Shown piece after piece: positions 1 through 8,087 of a stretch of 64,000 bases of DNA. The number at the start of each line of letters is the position of its first letter. Position 1 is the stretch's first letter. Location: the NCBI GenBank assembly GCA_963829085.1, contig CAWHHJ010000004.1, positions 310,001-374,000 of the forward strand, written 5' to 3'. A model generated the notes under the pieces. It saw only the letters and a program-made list of their open reading frames with translations. It searched no databases and had not been told where the DNA came from. Origin of the DNA: PALSA-1004 sp963829085 (GTDB taxonomy: Bacteria; Pseudomonadota; Gammaproteobacteria; Burkholderiales; SG8-41). The position numbers were made by a program, and so were the translations under genes.

Positions 1-504
1 CGCATCCTCCATCCCTTCAACAATGCGCCCGGCCGGTACGACTGCGATGTGCGTCTCAGGCAGTAGACTCGTCGTTGCCGGGGTGCGCGGCCCGGATAAG
101 GTCATGAGCGTTCCTGTCTCGGCGATCGCGCAGTAAGCGCTGGTTATTCCGACAAGGTCCGACCCTCCGGCGGCGCGCCCCTCGACATTGATGCCGGCTG
201 CTTCCCATTCGAGTTCGAGCAACTCGGGCCAGCACACAGCGTCGCGCGGCAATTTGTTCTGTTCCAGATAACGCGCGACGGCGCCTGGCACATCAGACCG
301 GGACGCCACCCGGTCGACTGTCGTTGACAGCCGGAACGCGCACTCCGAAAACCGCGCAACAGGGTCCCATCCGGATTGAGGCCGCGGACCCGGCGGGTGA
401 GCACGCACGTGCGACGCCACAGTCGCGCGCTCCTCGGCTGTCGGCGCTCCCCTGCGTCCTTGCGCGACCCGGATACGGCCGAGGATGTTATCGCGGGCAG
501 TCAT
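1..504 (-). CDS. lutC: LutC-family lactate utilisation protein (3' end outside window)
   Basis: The LUD-domain subunit of the LutABC L-lactate oxidation complex. Reading the minus strand from the ATG at 504 gives 168 codons with no stop before the window edge, so the C-terminus is missing. The start MTARDNILGRIR is typical of LutC. The family core is visible near the edge: GGSDLVGITSAYCAIAETGT, then the segment ending LLPETHIAVVPAGRIV. An AGGA ribosome site lies 4 bases before the ATG. The gene starts 13 bases after the mmsA stop, so the two are probably co-transcribed. LutB and LutA are upstream on the same strand but not adjacent. Family assignment is strong; the physiological substrate is inferred. 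Confidence 0.88.
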   Translation of the reverse strand, partial: MTARDNILGRIRVAQGRRGAPTAEERATVASHVRAHPPGPRPQSGWDPVARFSECAFRLSTTVDRVASRSDVPGAVARYLEQNKLPRDAVCWPELLELEWEAAGINVEGRAAGGSDLVGITSAYCAIAETGTLMTLSGPRTPATTSLLPETHIAVVPAGRIVEGMEDA

Positions 505-517
505 GAATCCTGATTCG

Positions 518-2050
518 TCATCCCAGCGTCGGCATATTAAAGCCCGACGGCAGCGCATTGGCATCCGGCCAGCGCGAAGTCACTACTTTGTTGCGTGTAT
601 AGAAGCGCACCCCTTCCATGCCATGAACGTGCTGATCGCCAAATAGCGAATTACGCCAGCCGCCGAAAGAATAAAAAGCGATGGGCACGGGAATCGGTAC
701 GTTGACGCCGACCATGCCGACCTCGATTTCGCGCTCGAATTTGCGCGCGGCACCCCCCGAACGCGTGAACACGGCCGTGCCGTTGGCATACTGATTGGAG
801 TTAATGAGTTGTATCGCTTCCTCGAGTGTATTCACACGCAGCACGATCAGAACCGGCCCGAAGATTTCGTCCTTGTAGATCGTCATCTGCGGTTTGACGT
901 TATCGAAGAGCGACGCACCCAGGAAAAACCCGTCAGCGTTATCTTTGTCTTTGTGTGAACGCCCATCGAGTATAAGTGTCGCCCCTTCCTGCACGCCCTT
1001 GTCGACGTAGCCGGCGACCTTGTCACGATGCACGCAAGTTACAAGCGGCCCCATATCCATTTCTTTGCCGTCGAGCTTGCTGTCGCCGGCGCCAATTCTC
1101 AACTTCGATGCCTTGTCTTTGAGCTTGGCGACGAGCGGATCGGCTGATGCACCGACCGCGACCACTGCCGAAATCGCCATGCAGCGCTCGCCGGCTGACC
1201 CATACGCAGCGCCGATCAGCGCATCGGCAGCAAACTCGAGATCCGCATCAGGCAGCACGACCGCGTGGTTTTTAGCGCCGCCGAGCGCCTGCACGCGTTT
1301 GCCGTTTTTGGCGGCCGTTTCGTAGATGTACTTGGCGATCGGCGTCGATCCGACGAACGAGATAGCCTTGACCCCGGGATGGTTGAGCAGCGCGTCGACC
1401 GCTTCCTTATCGCCGTGCACGACATTGAACACGCCGTCCGGCAAACCCGCCTGTTGGAGGAGTTCAGCCATCAGCATCGATGCCGAAGGCACTTTTTCAG
1501 ACGGTTTGAGTATGAAGGTGTTACCGCATGCCAGTGCGACCGGAAACATCCACAGCGGCACCATGACCGGAAAATTAAATGGCGTAATGCCTGCGCAGAC
1601 GCCAATTGGTTGACGCAGCGAATGGCAATCGACGCCAGTGCCTACTTCTTCGCTGTACTCACCTTTGACGAGATGCGGGATGCCCATCGCAAACTCGACG
1701 ACCTCGACTCCGCGCTGCACTGAGCCGGCCGCATCGGTCAGCGTCTTGCCGTGCTCTGCTGTGATCAGTCGCGCGAGCTCGTCTTTATTGCTGTCGAGCA
1801 GATCGCGAAAGCGCATGAGAATGCGTGCGCGCCGCAACGCCGGCGTATCGCGCCAGGCCGGGAAAGCGCGCTGCGCCGATTGGACTGCCGCATCGATATC
1901 TGCGGCATTGCAGAACGGCACGCGCTTTGTGATGCGGCCGGTCGCAGGGTTGGTAATGTCACCCAGGCGTCCGCTTGACGCTGGTTTCGATCTGCCATCA
2001 ACCCACATCGATACTGACGGCACGGTCTGGATATCAACCGGTTTATTCAT
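518..2050 (-). CDS. mmsA: Methylmalonate-semialdehyde dehydrogenase (CoA-acylating)
   Basis: An aldehyde dehydrogenase superfamily enzyme of 510 residues, close to the usual MmsA length. It converts (methyl)malonate semialdehyde plus CoA and NAD+ to propionyl- or acetyl-CoA in valine, inositol and beta-alanine breakdown. Visible features are the N-terminal WVDGR entry, the ITPFNFP cofactor loop, FVGSTPIAKYIY, GGAKNHAVVLPDA, and the nucleophile cysteine in GERCMA (about residue 292). The long spacer and the C-terminal FYTRNKVVTSRW are MmsA-like. An AAGGAG ribosome site lies 7 bases before the ATG. It sits between lutB and lutC on the same strand, which is unusual for a lut locus. No other valine-pathway gene is adjacent. 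Confidence 0.9.
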   Translation of the reverse strand: MNKPVDIQTVPSVSMWVDGRSKPASSGRLGDITNPATGRITKRVPFCNAADIDAAVQSAQRAFPAWRDTPALRRARILMRFRDLLDSNKDELARLITAEHGKTLTDAAGSVQRGVEVVEFAMGIPHLVKGEYSEEVGTGVDCHSLRQPIGVCAGITPFNFPVMVPLWMFPVALACGNTFILKPSEKVPSASMLMAELLQQAGLPDGVFNVVHGDKEAVDALLNHPGVKAISFVGSTPIAKYIYETAAKNGKRVQALGGAKNHAVVLPDADLEFAADALIGAAYGSAGERCMAISAVVAVGASADPLVAKLKDKASKLRIGAGDSKLDGKEMDMGPLVTCVHRDKVAGYVDKGVQEGATLILDGRSHKDKDNADGFFLGASLFDNVKPQMTIYKDEIFGPVLIVLRVNTLEEAIQLINSNQYANGTAVFTRSGGAARKFEREIEVGMVGVNVPIPVPIAFYSFGGWRNSLFGDQHVHGMEGVRFYTRNKVVTSRWPDANALPSGFNMPTLG

Positions 2051-2087
2051 TTGAATCTCCTTGTGATCTGTTCATTGCTTCAATCTC

Positions 2088-3494
2088 TTAATGATGATTG
2101 CGCTCTCGATACAGCCGGCGAAACGTTTTCCCGCCAGGGGCAGCGATATCACGGCCGGCAGTCCATGCGCTGCCGAACGGCAAGTGATGGATCAGCCGCG
2201 CACGTCCACCTGCTATTTTTAAAGCTCGTGACGCGATGTCTGTCAGCATCGCGTAAAGTCGCGGGCGCTGCGCTGCCCAGCTCCATAGGCGCAGACTCAT
2301 GCGCTCGGCCCACGGCCGCAAGTCGCGCTCGAATTGCTTCTCACGCAATTTGCGCATCAGGTCAGGCAGCGGAATTTTCACCGGACACACAACGCCGCAT
2401 TGGTTACAAAACGTCGATGCCTGCGGTAGATCGAGTGCGTTTTCGATACCCACATACACCGGCGTAAGGATGGAACCCATGGGACCTGGATACACCCAGC
2501 CGTATGCATGGCCGCCGACATTCTGGTACACCGGACAGTGGTTCATGCAAGCGCCGCAGCGTATGCAACGCAACATCTCTTGCATATCGCTGCCGATCAG
2601 CTTGGTGCGCCCGGCATCGAGCAGAATGACATGAAAATGTTCGGCGCCGTATGCTGTCTGTGCATCCTTTACGCCGGTCGTGAACGAAATGTAATTCGAG
2701 ATCGTCTGGCCGGTTGCCGAACGTGGCAACAGGCGCAGCAGCGTCGTCACGTCCTCGAGCGTTGGCACCACTTTCTCAATGCCGGTGATCGCTACGTGCA
2801 CTCGCGGCAGCGTGGTCGTCATGCGGCCGTTGCCTTCATTCGTGACGATGAGCGTCGTGCCGGTTTCCGCGACAATGAAGTTAGCGCCGGAAATACCCAT
2901 GTCCGCGGTCAGAAAATGCGAGCGCAGCATCTCGCGCGCTTCGTGCGTTAACTCGTCGATATCAGTTTTGCGCGGGCGCCCATGCTTCTCGGCAAACAGG
3001 TCCGAGATTTCATCGCGGGTTTTGTGGATGACCGGCGCGATGATGTGCGATGGCGGCTCTTTGGCGAGCTGCAATATATATTCGCCGAGATCCGTCTCGA
3101 CGACTTGAACACCCGCAGCTTCGAGCGCGTCATTGAGTGCGCATTCTTCGCTCACCATCGACTTCGATTTCACCGCTTTCTTCACGCCATACTCAGCGGC
3201 AAGCGCGCACACGATGCGGTTCACGTCCGCGGTAGTTTCAGCCCAGTGCACGACCGCTCCGCGCGCCTGCGCATTGCGCTCGAATTCCTCGAGATACAGG
3301 TCCAGGTTGTTGAGCGCGCGATCGCGTATCGTGGCCGCCGCCTCGCGCAGGGCTTCGAAATTGTCGAGCTCCGCGACACGGTCCGCACGGCCTTTGACGA
3401 AGTTGCCGTGGAGCTTACTCAGCGCCGTCTGCAGTTTCCGGTCGGCGAGCTTCTCGCCGGCGCGCGCTTTGAAATGCATGGCTGCGACTTGCAT
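2088..3494 (-). CDS. lutB: LutB-type iron-sulfur LUD protein
   Basis: Large subunit of the LutABC L-lactate oxidation system. The N-terminal LUD domain carries VKSKSMVSEE and ETDLGEYILQ. The C-terminal part has two ferredoxin-type clusters: CIRCGACMNHCPVY and CNQCGVVCPVKIPL. Translation is open for 64 more codons upstream (to 3686), but LutB homology begins near MHFKARAGEKL. I therefore start at the ATG at 3494; an ATG at 3479 is also possible. The longer extension would look nothing like the family. A TATAAT box lies just upstream of this start. mmsA follows 37 bases downstream. lutA is about 4.6 kb upstream instead of adjacent. Confidence 0.88.
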   Translation of the reverse strand: MQVAAMHFKARAGEKLADRKLQTALSKLHGNFVKGRADRVAELDNFEALREAAATIRDRALNNLDLYLEEFERNAQARGAVVHWAETTADVNRIVCALAAEYGVKKAVKSKSMVSEECALNDALEAAGVQVVETDLGEYILQLAKEPPSHIIAPVIHKTRDEISDLFAEKHGRPRKTDIDELTHEAREMLRSHFLTADMGISGANFIVAETGTTLIVTNEGNGRMTTTLPRVHVAITGIEKVVPTLEDVTTLLRLLPRSATGQTISNYISFTTGVKDAQTAYGAEHFHVILLDAGRTKLIGSDMQEMLRCIRCGACMNHCPVYQNVGGHAYGWVYPGPMGSILTPVYVGIENALDLPQASTFCNQCGVVCPVKIPLPDLMRKLREKQFERDLRPWAERMSLRLWSWAAQRPRLYAMLTDIASRALKIAGGRARLIHHLPFGSAWTAGRDIAAPGGKTFRRLYRERNHH

Positions 3495-3504
3495 GATAGC
3501 CGCT

Positions 3505-3510
3505 ATTATA
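3505..3510 (-). promoter_or_regulatory. Candidate -10 box for lutB
   Basis: On the minus strand the sequence reads TATAATAGCGG immediately before the lutB start region. No good -35 hexamer is seen at the expected spacing. Transcription starting about 7 bases downstream would leave only a few untranslated bases before the ATG at 3494, which slightly favours the ATG at 3479. The same 11 bases, TATAATAGCGG, occur upstream of the membrane synthase gene at 20744. Confidence 0.35.
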
Positions 3511-3541
3511 GCGCTGCGACTTCCGCCGCCTTCGACCGCAG

Positions 3542-4267
3542 CTAACCGCGTTGCATGAGCAAAGGGTGGGTCAAAGCGGACAACGCGACGCGCTGTTTGC
3601 CGTGTGTATCGAAATTCGCCGGTGCCAGCCATGTCTGGAACGCAATTTTGAGTGATGGCCAGTCGCGATCTGTCGCGGCATACCATGCTGTATCGCGGTT
3701 GCGTCCTTTCACGACGGTGGCCTGGCGAAATACGCCTTCATACGACAAGCCGAGCCGTTGAGCGGCGGCACGTGAAGGTAGATTAAGCGCGTTGCATTTC
3801 CATTCGTAGCGCCGGTATCCAAGCTCGAAGGCATGCGCCATCATTAGATACATCGCCTCGGTCGCCGCCGGCTTGCGCTGCAGAAGAGGCGAATAAGCAA
3901 GGTGGCCGACTTCAATTGTGCCGTTGCCGGGATCGATCCGCAGATAGCTTGCAACACCGACTGCCTGATCATTCCTCAGGTCGACTATTGCAAAGAACAG
4001 CGGGTCCGCACCTTTGCACGCACCGTCGACCCATTCGCGGTACGTGTGGAAGGCGTCGAATGGACCATATGCCATGTAAGTCCACATACTGCCGTCTAGA
4101 TTCAGCTTGTTTGCCTCGTACAGCGCCTCAGTATGACGCGCGGCGTCGAGCGGTTCGAGTCTGCACAAACGCCCCTGCAGCAGCGATCGGTCAGGCGCCG
4201 GCGGCGGCATCCAACCGTCCACGCGAAAGCCGATGGGCTGGCCAAGATGATTGGTATCGTGCTGCAT
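3542..4267 (-). CDS. GNAT family N-acetyltransferase (RimJ/RimL type)
   Basis: A 241-residue acetyltransferase using acetyl-CoA, probably on an amino group. It matches the RimJ/RimL-like subgroup: an N-terminal GQPIGFRVDGW segment, then LEPLDAARHTEALYEANK, an acceptor strand GTIEVGHLAYSPLLQRKPAATEA, and the C-terminal NLPSRAAAQRLGLSYEGVFR that forms the cofactor-side helix and strand. The frame stays open 15 codons upstream, but MQHDTNHLGQPIG fits the family start best. No strong ribosome site is visible for either choice. The gene lies between the CBS gene and lutB on the same strand. The substrate cannot be deduced. Confidence 0.82.
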   Translation of the reverse strand: MQHDTNHLGQPIGFRVDGWMPPPAPDRSLLQGRLCRLEPLDAARHTEALYEANKLNLDGSMWTYMAYGPFDAFHTYREWVDGACKGADPLFFAIVDLRNDQAVGVASYLRIDPGNGTIEVGHLAYSPLLQRKPAATEAMYLMMAHAFELGYRRYEWKCNALNLPSRAAAQRLGLSYEGVFRQATVVKGRNRDTAWYAATDRDWPSLKIAFQTWLAPANFDTHGKQRVALSALTHPLLMQRG

Positions 4268-4347
4268 GGATATGCTATGACCGGCTAAGTGAATACCGCT
4301 ACCGGAGTACACGCATTCGCCTTTGCGCGCAGAATTTGAACGCTGAA

Positions 4348-4941
4348 TTAACCTGCGAGGTGCGCTTCTATTTCTGAGAAGGTACGCGCGATCTCGCTCG
4401 TCTGCAGTGACACGCCAAGCTGGCGCGCGATTTGTGTTACCGAAAAGACCCCGCGCACCCGTTGCTGACCGGCGCTATCCGTATCAACCACGATCGCGTG
4501 CTGGCGTGTAGCGTCTTTGAGCGTCGCCACGATGTGTCCAACGTGCGCCCTGCGCACATCCTGCATGCGCAGCACTTCGAACCGGTCCTGCGGCGTCATG
4601 ATGTCGCGCACAACGATATCCTGGCGGCGCGCGCCGCGCTCGGTGATGACCTGTATCGGTTTTTCGCCGAGCACATCATTGGCGGTAATCAATCCGGCCA
4701 CTTTGCGATATTCGTCGACCACCAGCAGCATGCGCACGCCGGCTTGAATCATCCGCCGGTTGGCTTCATCGATACTGTCACCGGGCCGGATCAGCGCCGC
4801 GCTCGTGAGTTCGAGGTCGGTCATTACGCTTACAGCCGGATCATCGAGCGCTACGCGCTCGGGCAAATCTTGCGTGGGCTGAGCGAAGCCGGTATTCGGC
4901 ATAAGCCGGAATGATTGCAGTGGCGCATAGTTTCTGAGCAT
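4348..4941 (-). CDS. CBS-domain protein
   Basis: A 197-residue soluble protein built of two CBS motifs, at about residues 45-100 (VMTDLELTSAALIRPGDSID...LLVVDEYRKVAGLITANDVLG) and 115-180 (VRDIMTPQDRFEV...AIVVDTDSAG...GVFSVTQIARQLG). Such pairs (Bateman modules) bind adenine nucleotides or other small ligands and act as regulatory sensors. No enzymatic or transport domain is attached, so the partner is unknown. I start at the ATG at 4941 because GGAG sits 5 bases before it; the open frame continues to 5043 without a family match. It faces away from the small gene at 5209. Confidence 0.8.
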   Translation of the reverse strand: MLRNYAPLQSFRLMPNTGFAQPTQDLPERVALDDPAVSVMTDLELTSAALIRPGDSIDEANRRMIQAGVRMLLVVDEYRKVAGLITANDVLGEKPIQVITERGARRQDIVVRDIMTPQDRFEVLRMQDVRRAHVGHIVATLKDATRQHAIVVDTDSAGQQRVRGVFSVTQIARQLGVSLQTSEIARTFSEIEAHLAG

Positions 4942-5208
4942 ACGTTCTCCGCTACTTAATCGGTATTTGGAGCTTGGCTGGCGCAACGCATTGGCGTTGC
5001 GGGATTCATGCATTTCTGCGCACCATCGTAGCAGATTAGCCACTGCATCGGCGCCCCTGCAGTGGTACCGCGCTCGGCCGGTCTATGGGGTCCTTGTAAG
5101 CGTGCCGTAAGGCGCCGGGGCCACCATACAGCGGTGAGGCGAACAACATAAAAACCGCTCGACCTCGAGCGCGATCATTCACGCGCGAGGACAACCAGGA
5201 GACCAATT

Positions 5209-5406
5209 ATGAACCAGCTTTTATCAGCAATCTGCGCGTTGATCGTTACCGCCTCGGCATTTGCAGTCGACGTCAAGGATGCGCCACCGCCGGAAACTGC
5301 CAATGTCATCGGCATCGCGCTCTTTGTGATCGTCTTTGTCGGCTTATGCGTGGGCTTCTTTGCTTACATGTGGTGGAAGCAGAAGAAAGAAGACGAGAAG
5401 CAGTAG
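5209..5406 (+). CDS. Small membrane protein, function unknown
   Basis: A 65-residue protein and the only plus-strand gene in the first 13 kb. It has an N-terminal hydrophobic signal-like segment (residues 4-18), a short linker rich in Asp and Pro (DVKDAPPPETAN), a clear transmembrane helix at about 32-54 (VIGIALFVIVFVGLCVGFF), and a very charged tail ending KQKKEDEKQ. It would have a short periplasmic linker and a cytoplasmic charged tail if the first segment is cleaved or forms a hairpin. The ribosome site AGGAG lies 8 bases before the ATG. I do not recognise a named family. It sits alone between divergent and convergent neighbours. Confidence 0.75.
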   Translation: MNQLLSAICALIVTASAFAVDVKDAPPPETANVIGIALFVIVFVGLCVGFFAYMWWKQKKEDEKQ

Positions 5407-5435
5407 CCGCAGCTGCGTACAGAGGACGCTCGACG

Positions 5436-6023
5436 CTAAGCGTTTTCGCACAAGGTGCGGAACGTGATCGAGTAGCGCAATTCTCTCGCGGGTGGAATGC
5501 TATGGTGCCATTCCCATCGCACCGGGCCTCTCATAACATATGCGGACCGCGGCTCGAGGTCCAGCACGATCATGTCCTTGCTGCTCTTCGCGCTACGCGG
5601 GCGAAAACGCATCGGGCACGAGCCGGCCAATGAAATGCCGACGACCGTTTCGAAGTGCGGCGCGTCGCGATGCCAGCCAATCGGCGTGCCTTTCTGATAT
5701 TCCGTCACGAGCGCATGCACAAACCTTGATTGCGGAATATCGAGCCACTCCGCAACTCTCCCGGTCAGCGGGGCGAGAAAGGCAGGCATCGGCGGCGCTG
5801 CTACGAGTTCGTTGCTGATGTAATCGTAGCGTGAACCGAACCCTGTGACGCGGCGGCGGGCGGTGTACTGCCGGTATTGCGCTTCCTTCAACGGCAACGA
5901 TGCAATTGTTGCAAGCAGCGCAGTTTCTTCGTCTACCGAAATAAAGTCCGGCCGGTACATGAGACCGTCCGGTAGCTGTTGTTCGAATCCGAAAAGATCG
6001 GCCTGCCTAGCCGCTATTGCCAT
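5436..6023 (-). CDS. AlkB-like 2-oxoglutarate/Fe(II) dioxygenase
   Basis: A 195-residue member of the 2OG-Fe(II) oxygenase family related to AlkB, which oxidatively removes alkyl groups from nucleic-acid bases. The double-stranded beta-helix core shows the iron ligands in WHRDAPHF (HxD) and the distal histidine in WEWHHSIPP, followed by the RYSITFR arginine pair that binds 2-oxoglutarate. A tyrosine-rich segment (FGSRYDYISNEL) precedes them. The open frame reaches 6179, but those 52 extra residues overlap the racemase-like gene and look random, so I start at MAIAARQADLFGF. This short form resembles ALKBH2/3-like bacterial proteins; the true substrate is unknown. Confidence 0.83.
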   Translation of the reverse strand: MAIAARQADLFGFEQQLPDGLMYRPDFISVDEETALLATIASLPLKEAQYRQYTARRRVTGFGSRYDYISNELVAAPPMPAFLAPLTGRVAEWLDIPQSRFVHALVTEYQKGTPIGWHRDAPHFETVVGISLAGSCPMRFRPRSAKSSKDMIVLDLEPRSAYVMRGPVRWEWHHSIPPARELRYSITFRTLCENA

Positions 6024-6063
6024 GCGCGTTTGGCAAGCGCGCACCGCATGAGTTCCAGACCAT

Positions 6064-7158
6064 CTAGGGGATGCGGTAGCGGGCGACCTTGTCTTCGTTC
6101 CAGACGAGCCCATTGCCGGCGCGGTCCGGTATGACCGCATGACCATCGATGATCGCCAACGGCTCTTGGACGATCGCATCCGCCCAATCGACGTATTCGA
6201 GCCAATGCGCGGTCGGCGTTACCGCGAGTAAATGAGAGCTGACTTCAGGGAAAAGATGTGATGACATTCTGATGCCGCGCTGCGACGCGATCGACGCGGC
6301 CGCCTGCCAGCCGGTGACGCCGCCGATGCGCTCGAGATCCGGCATAACATAATCGCAGGCGCCGGCGTCCAGCGCTTCGGTCATGGCACGCGGCTCCGAA
6401 AAATTCTCGCCGATCTGAATCGGCGTTTTGAGCTCGCTCGCGAGCGTCGCGCACCCGCGATAATCGTCGTGCCGGATAGGTTCCTCGATCCAGTAGATGC
6501 CTTCGCTCTCGAGGGCGCGTCCGCGCACGAGCGCCTCCTCCACGGTCAGCGCCTGATTGAAGTCGACCATGATATCGACTGCATCGCCAACGCGCGTTCT
6601 CACGGCGCGGACCGCTGACATATCCTGGACGAGCGTCGAATAACCGAGGCGCAGCTTGATCGCACGAAAGCCGTTCGCCAGCAATTTTTCCGCCTCGTCG
6701 GCAAGCGCACTTGGCGCCATCAATCCGAGACCGCAACTGTTGTACGCAGGAATGCGCTGCAATTCTCCGCCCAGATAACGCACGAGCGGCATACCCGCGG
6801 CAATCGCCAGCGCATCCCATGAGGCGGTGTCGAAGGCCGACATCGCCATGCGCACGATGCCTTGCACACCGATCAAGCGAAATCGCAGTGACAATGTTGC
6901 CCATAGCTCCGCCGGCTCGATTCGCTGTCCTTTGACGACGCGTTCGACCTCGGCGAGCAAGCTAACGATGGCCGGAGCTGCCGCGGTTAAATAACAGAAT
7001 AAGTAGGTGCGGCCGGTAATGCCTTCTTCAGTATCCAGGTCGACCAACAACAACGGCGCCGAACGAACCGCAGTCGCGCTCGTACCAAGCACGAAGCGCA
7101 TCGGAACGTCGACACCGCGGGCGCGTATCGCGCGCACAGTGAGCCGCGACTCCGTCAT
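6064..7158 (-). CDS. Mandelate racemase-like enolase-superfamily enzyme
   Basis: A 364-residue member of the mandelate racemase/muconate lactonising group. Alignment from memory to Pseudomonas putida mandelate racemase is nearly collinear with a constant offset of 4: Lys168 (164), Asp199 (195), Glu225 (221), Glu251 (247), His301 (297) and Glu321 (317) are all present. The second lysine of the KxK motif is replaced by Arg170 (AIKLRLG). The C-terminus also resembles the racemase (SSHLFPEVSSHLL, TPTAHWLE, HAVIPD). In the known enzyme that second lysine is the S-specific base, so racemase activity is doubtful and a dehydratase or epimerase is possible. Start ATG overlaps the upstream reductase stop by 4 bases, indicating coupling. 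Confidence 0.87.
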   Translation of the reverse strand: MTESRLTVRAIRARGVDVPMRFVLGTSATAVRSAPLLLVDLDTEEGITGRTYLFCYLTAAAPAIVSLLAEVERVVKGQRIEPAELWATLSLRFRLIGVQGIVRMAMSAFDTASWDALAIAAGMPLVRYLGGELQRIPAYNSCGLGLMAPSALADEAEKLLANGFRAIKLRLGYSTLVQDMSAVRAVRTRVGDAVDIMVDFNQALTVEEALVRGRALESEGIYWIEEPIRHDDYRGCATLASELKTPIQIGENFSEPRAMTEALDAGACDYVMPDLERIGGVTGWQAAASIASQRGIRMSSHLFPEVSSHLLAVTPTAHWLEYVDWADAIVQEPLAIIDGHAVIPDRAGNGLVWNEDKVARYRIP

Positions 7159-8087
7159 GCCGGCTGCGGGCGCCCGTCAGCGTAGAGCGCAAGAACATCC
7201 CAAATGGCGCGATTCGCAGGTGTCGCCACACCAACTGCTGCACCCAATGTGACAACGCCGCCCGAAAGCCATTCAACCTCGAGCGGGTTGCCGCGTTCGA
7301 GATCATGATGCATCGACGACGTCATTGCAGCCGGCACCGAGTCCGCGAACCGCAGTCGATCGTCTGCATAATCGGGCGGCAGCGCAACACCATGTGCTCG
7401 CGCGACGGCGACAACCTCACGGAACAAGTCGTGCAAAAATGCGCGCGTGCGCGGATGACTGCGAATCGGTCCAATACTCGTACGCATGGCCGCTGTTGTG
7501 CCGGACAAGCCGACGAGAAACGAATACTTCTCCCATAACGTACGCCGGATATCTGAAGAAATCTCCGCGTTGATGCCCGCGCGCAGCAGCGCTTCAAGCA
7601 ATGCTTCTGTGCGCGCGGAACGCTTGCCATCGTACTCACCGAACACCACCCGCTGCATCGCTCCGACCTGCTGTATGACGCCGGGCCTCGCGACGTGCGT
7701 TGCAACATACGCGACGCCGCCCAATATCTGGTTTTGCGCATAGTGATCGCGCAGAATATCGTCCTTGATTACGCCGTTTTGCAGTGACATCACCGTGGTG
7801 TGCGGTCCAACGATAGGCTTGACCGCGAGTGCAGCCGCCTCGGTGTCTTTGAGCTTGACGGCGATAATGACGACATCTGCCGCACCGATGGTCGCCGGAT
7901 TGGCGCTCACATTGACGCGCGGTATGTGGATGTTGCCCTGCGCTTCGTTTTCGATCAGCAGCCCATGCTCGCGCATCGCGTCGCCATGCGCGCCGCGGGC
8001 CACGAAATGCACGTCGTAACCTGCGCTCGCGAGCCGACCGCCATAAAAGCCGCCGACGCCACCCGAACCCATCACCGCTATCTTCAT
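7155..8087 (-). CDS. Ketopantoate reductase-family (PanE/ApbA) oxidoreductase
   Basis: A 310-residue NADPH-dependent 2-oxoacid reductase. The N-terminal Rossmann fold starts with MKIAVMGSGGVGGFYGG and has AADVVIIAVKLKDTEAA and GPHTTVMSLQNGV. The C-terminal helical domain has the conserved lysine in LWEKYSFL and the GNPLEVEWLSGGVV substrate loop. True PanE makes pantoate for coenzyme A, but Burkholderiales carry many paralogs with other substrates. Here the gene is sandwiched with 4-base overlaps between lutA and the racemase-like gene, so a hydroxyacid/oxoacid role in that pathway is more likely than pantothenate synthesis. The substrate is inferred only from context. Confidence 0.85.
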   Translation of the reverse strand: MKIAVMGSGGVGGFYGGRLASAGYDVHFVARGAHGDAMREHGLLIENEAQGNIHIPRVNVSANPATIGAADVVIIAVKLKDTEAAALAVKPIVGPHTTVMSLQNGVIKDDILRDHYAQNQILGGVAYVATHVARPGVIQQVGAMQRVVFGEYDGKRSARTEALLEALLRAGINAEISSDIRRTLWEKYSFLVGLSGTTAAMRTSIGPIRSHPRTRAFLHDLFREVVAVARAHGVALPPDYADDRLRFADSVPAAMTSSMHHDLERGNPLEVEWLSGGVVTLGAAVGVATPANRAIWDVLALYADGRPQPA

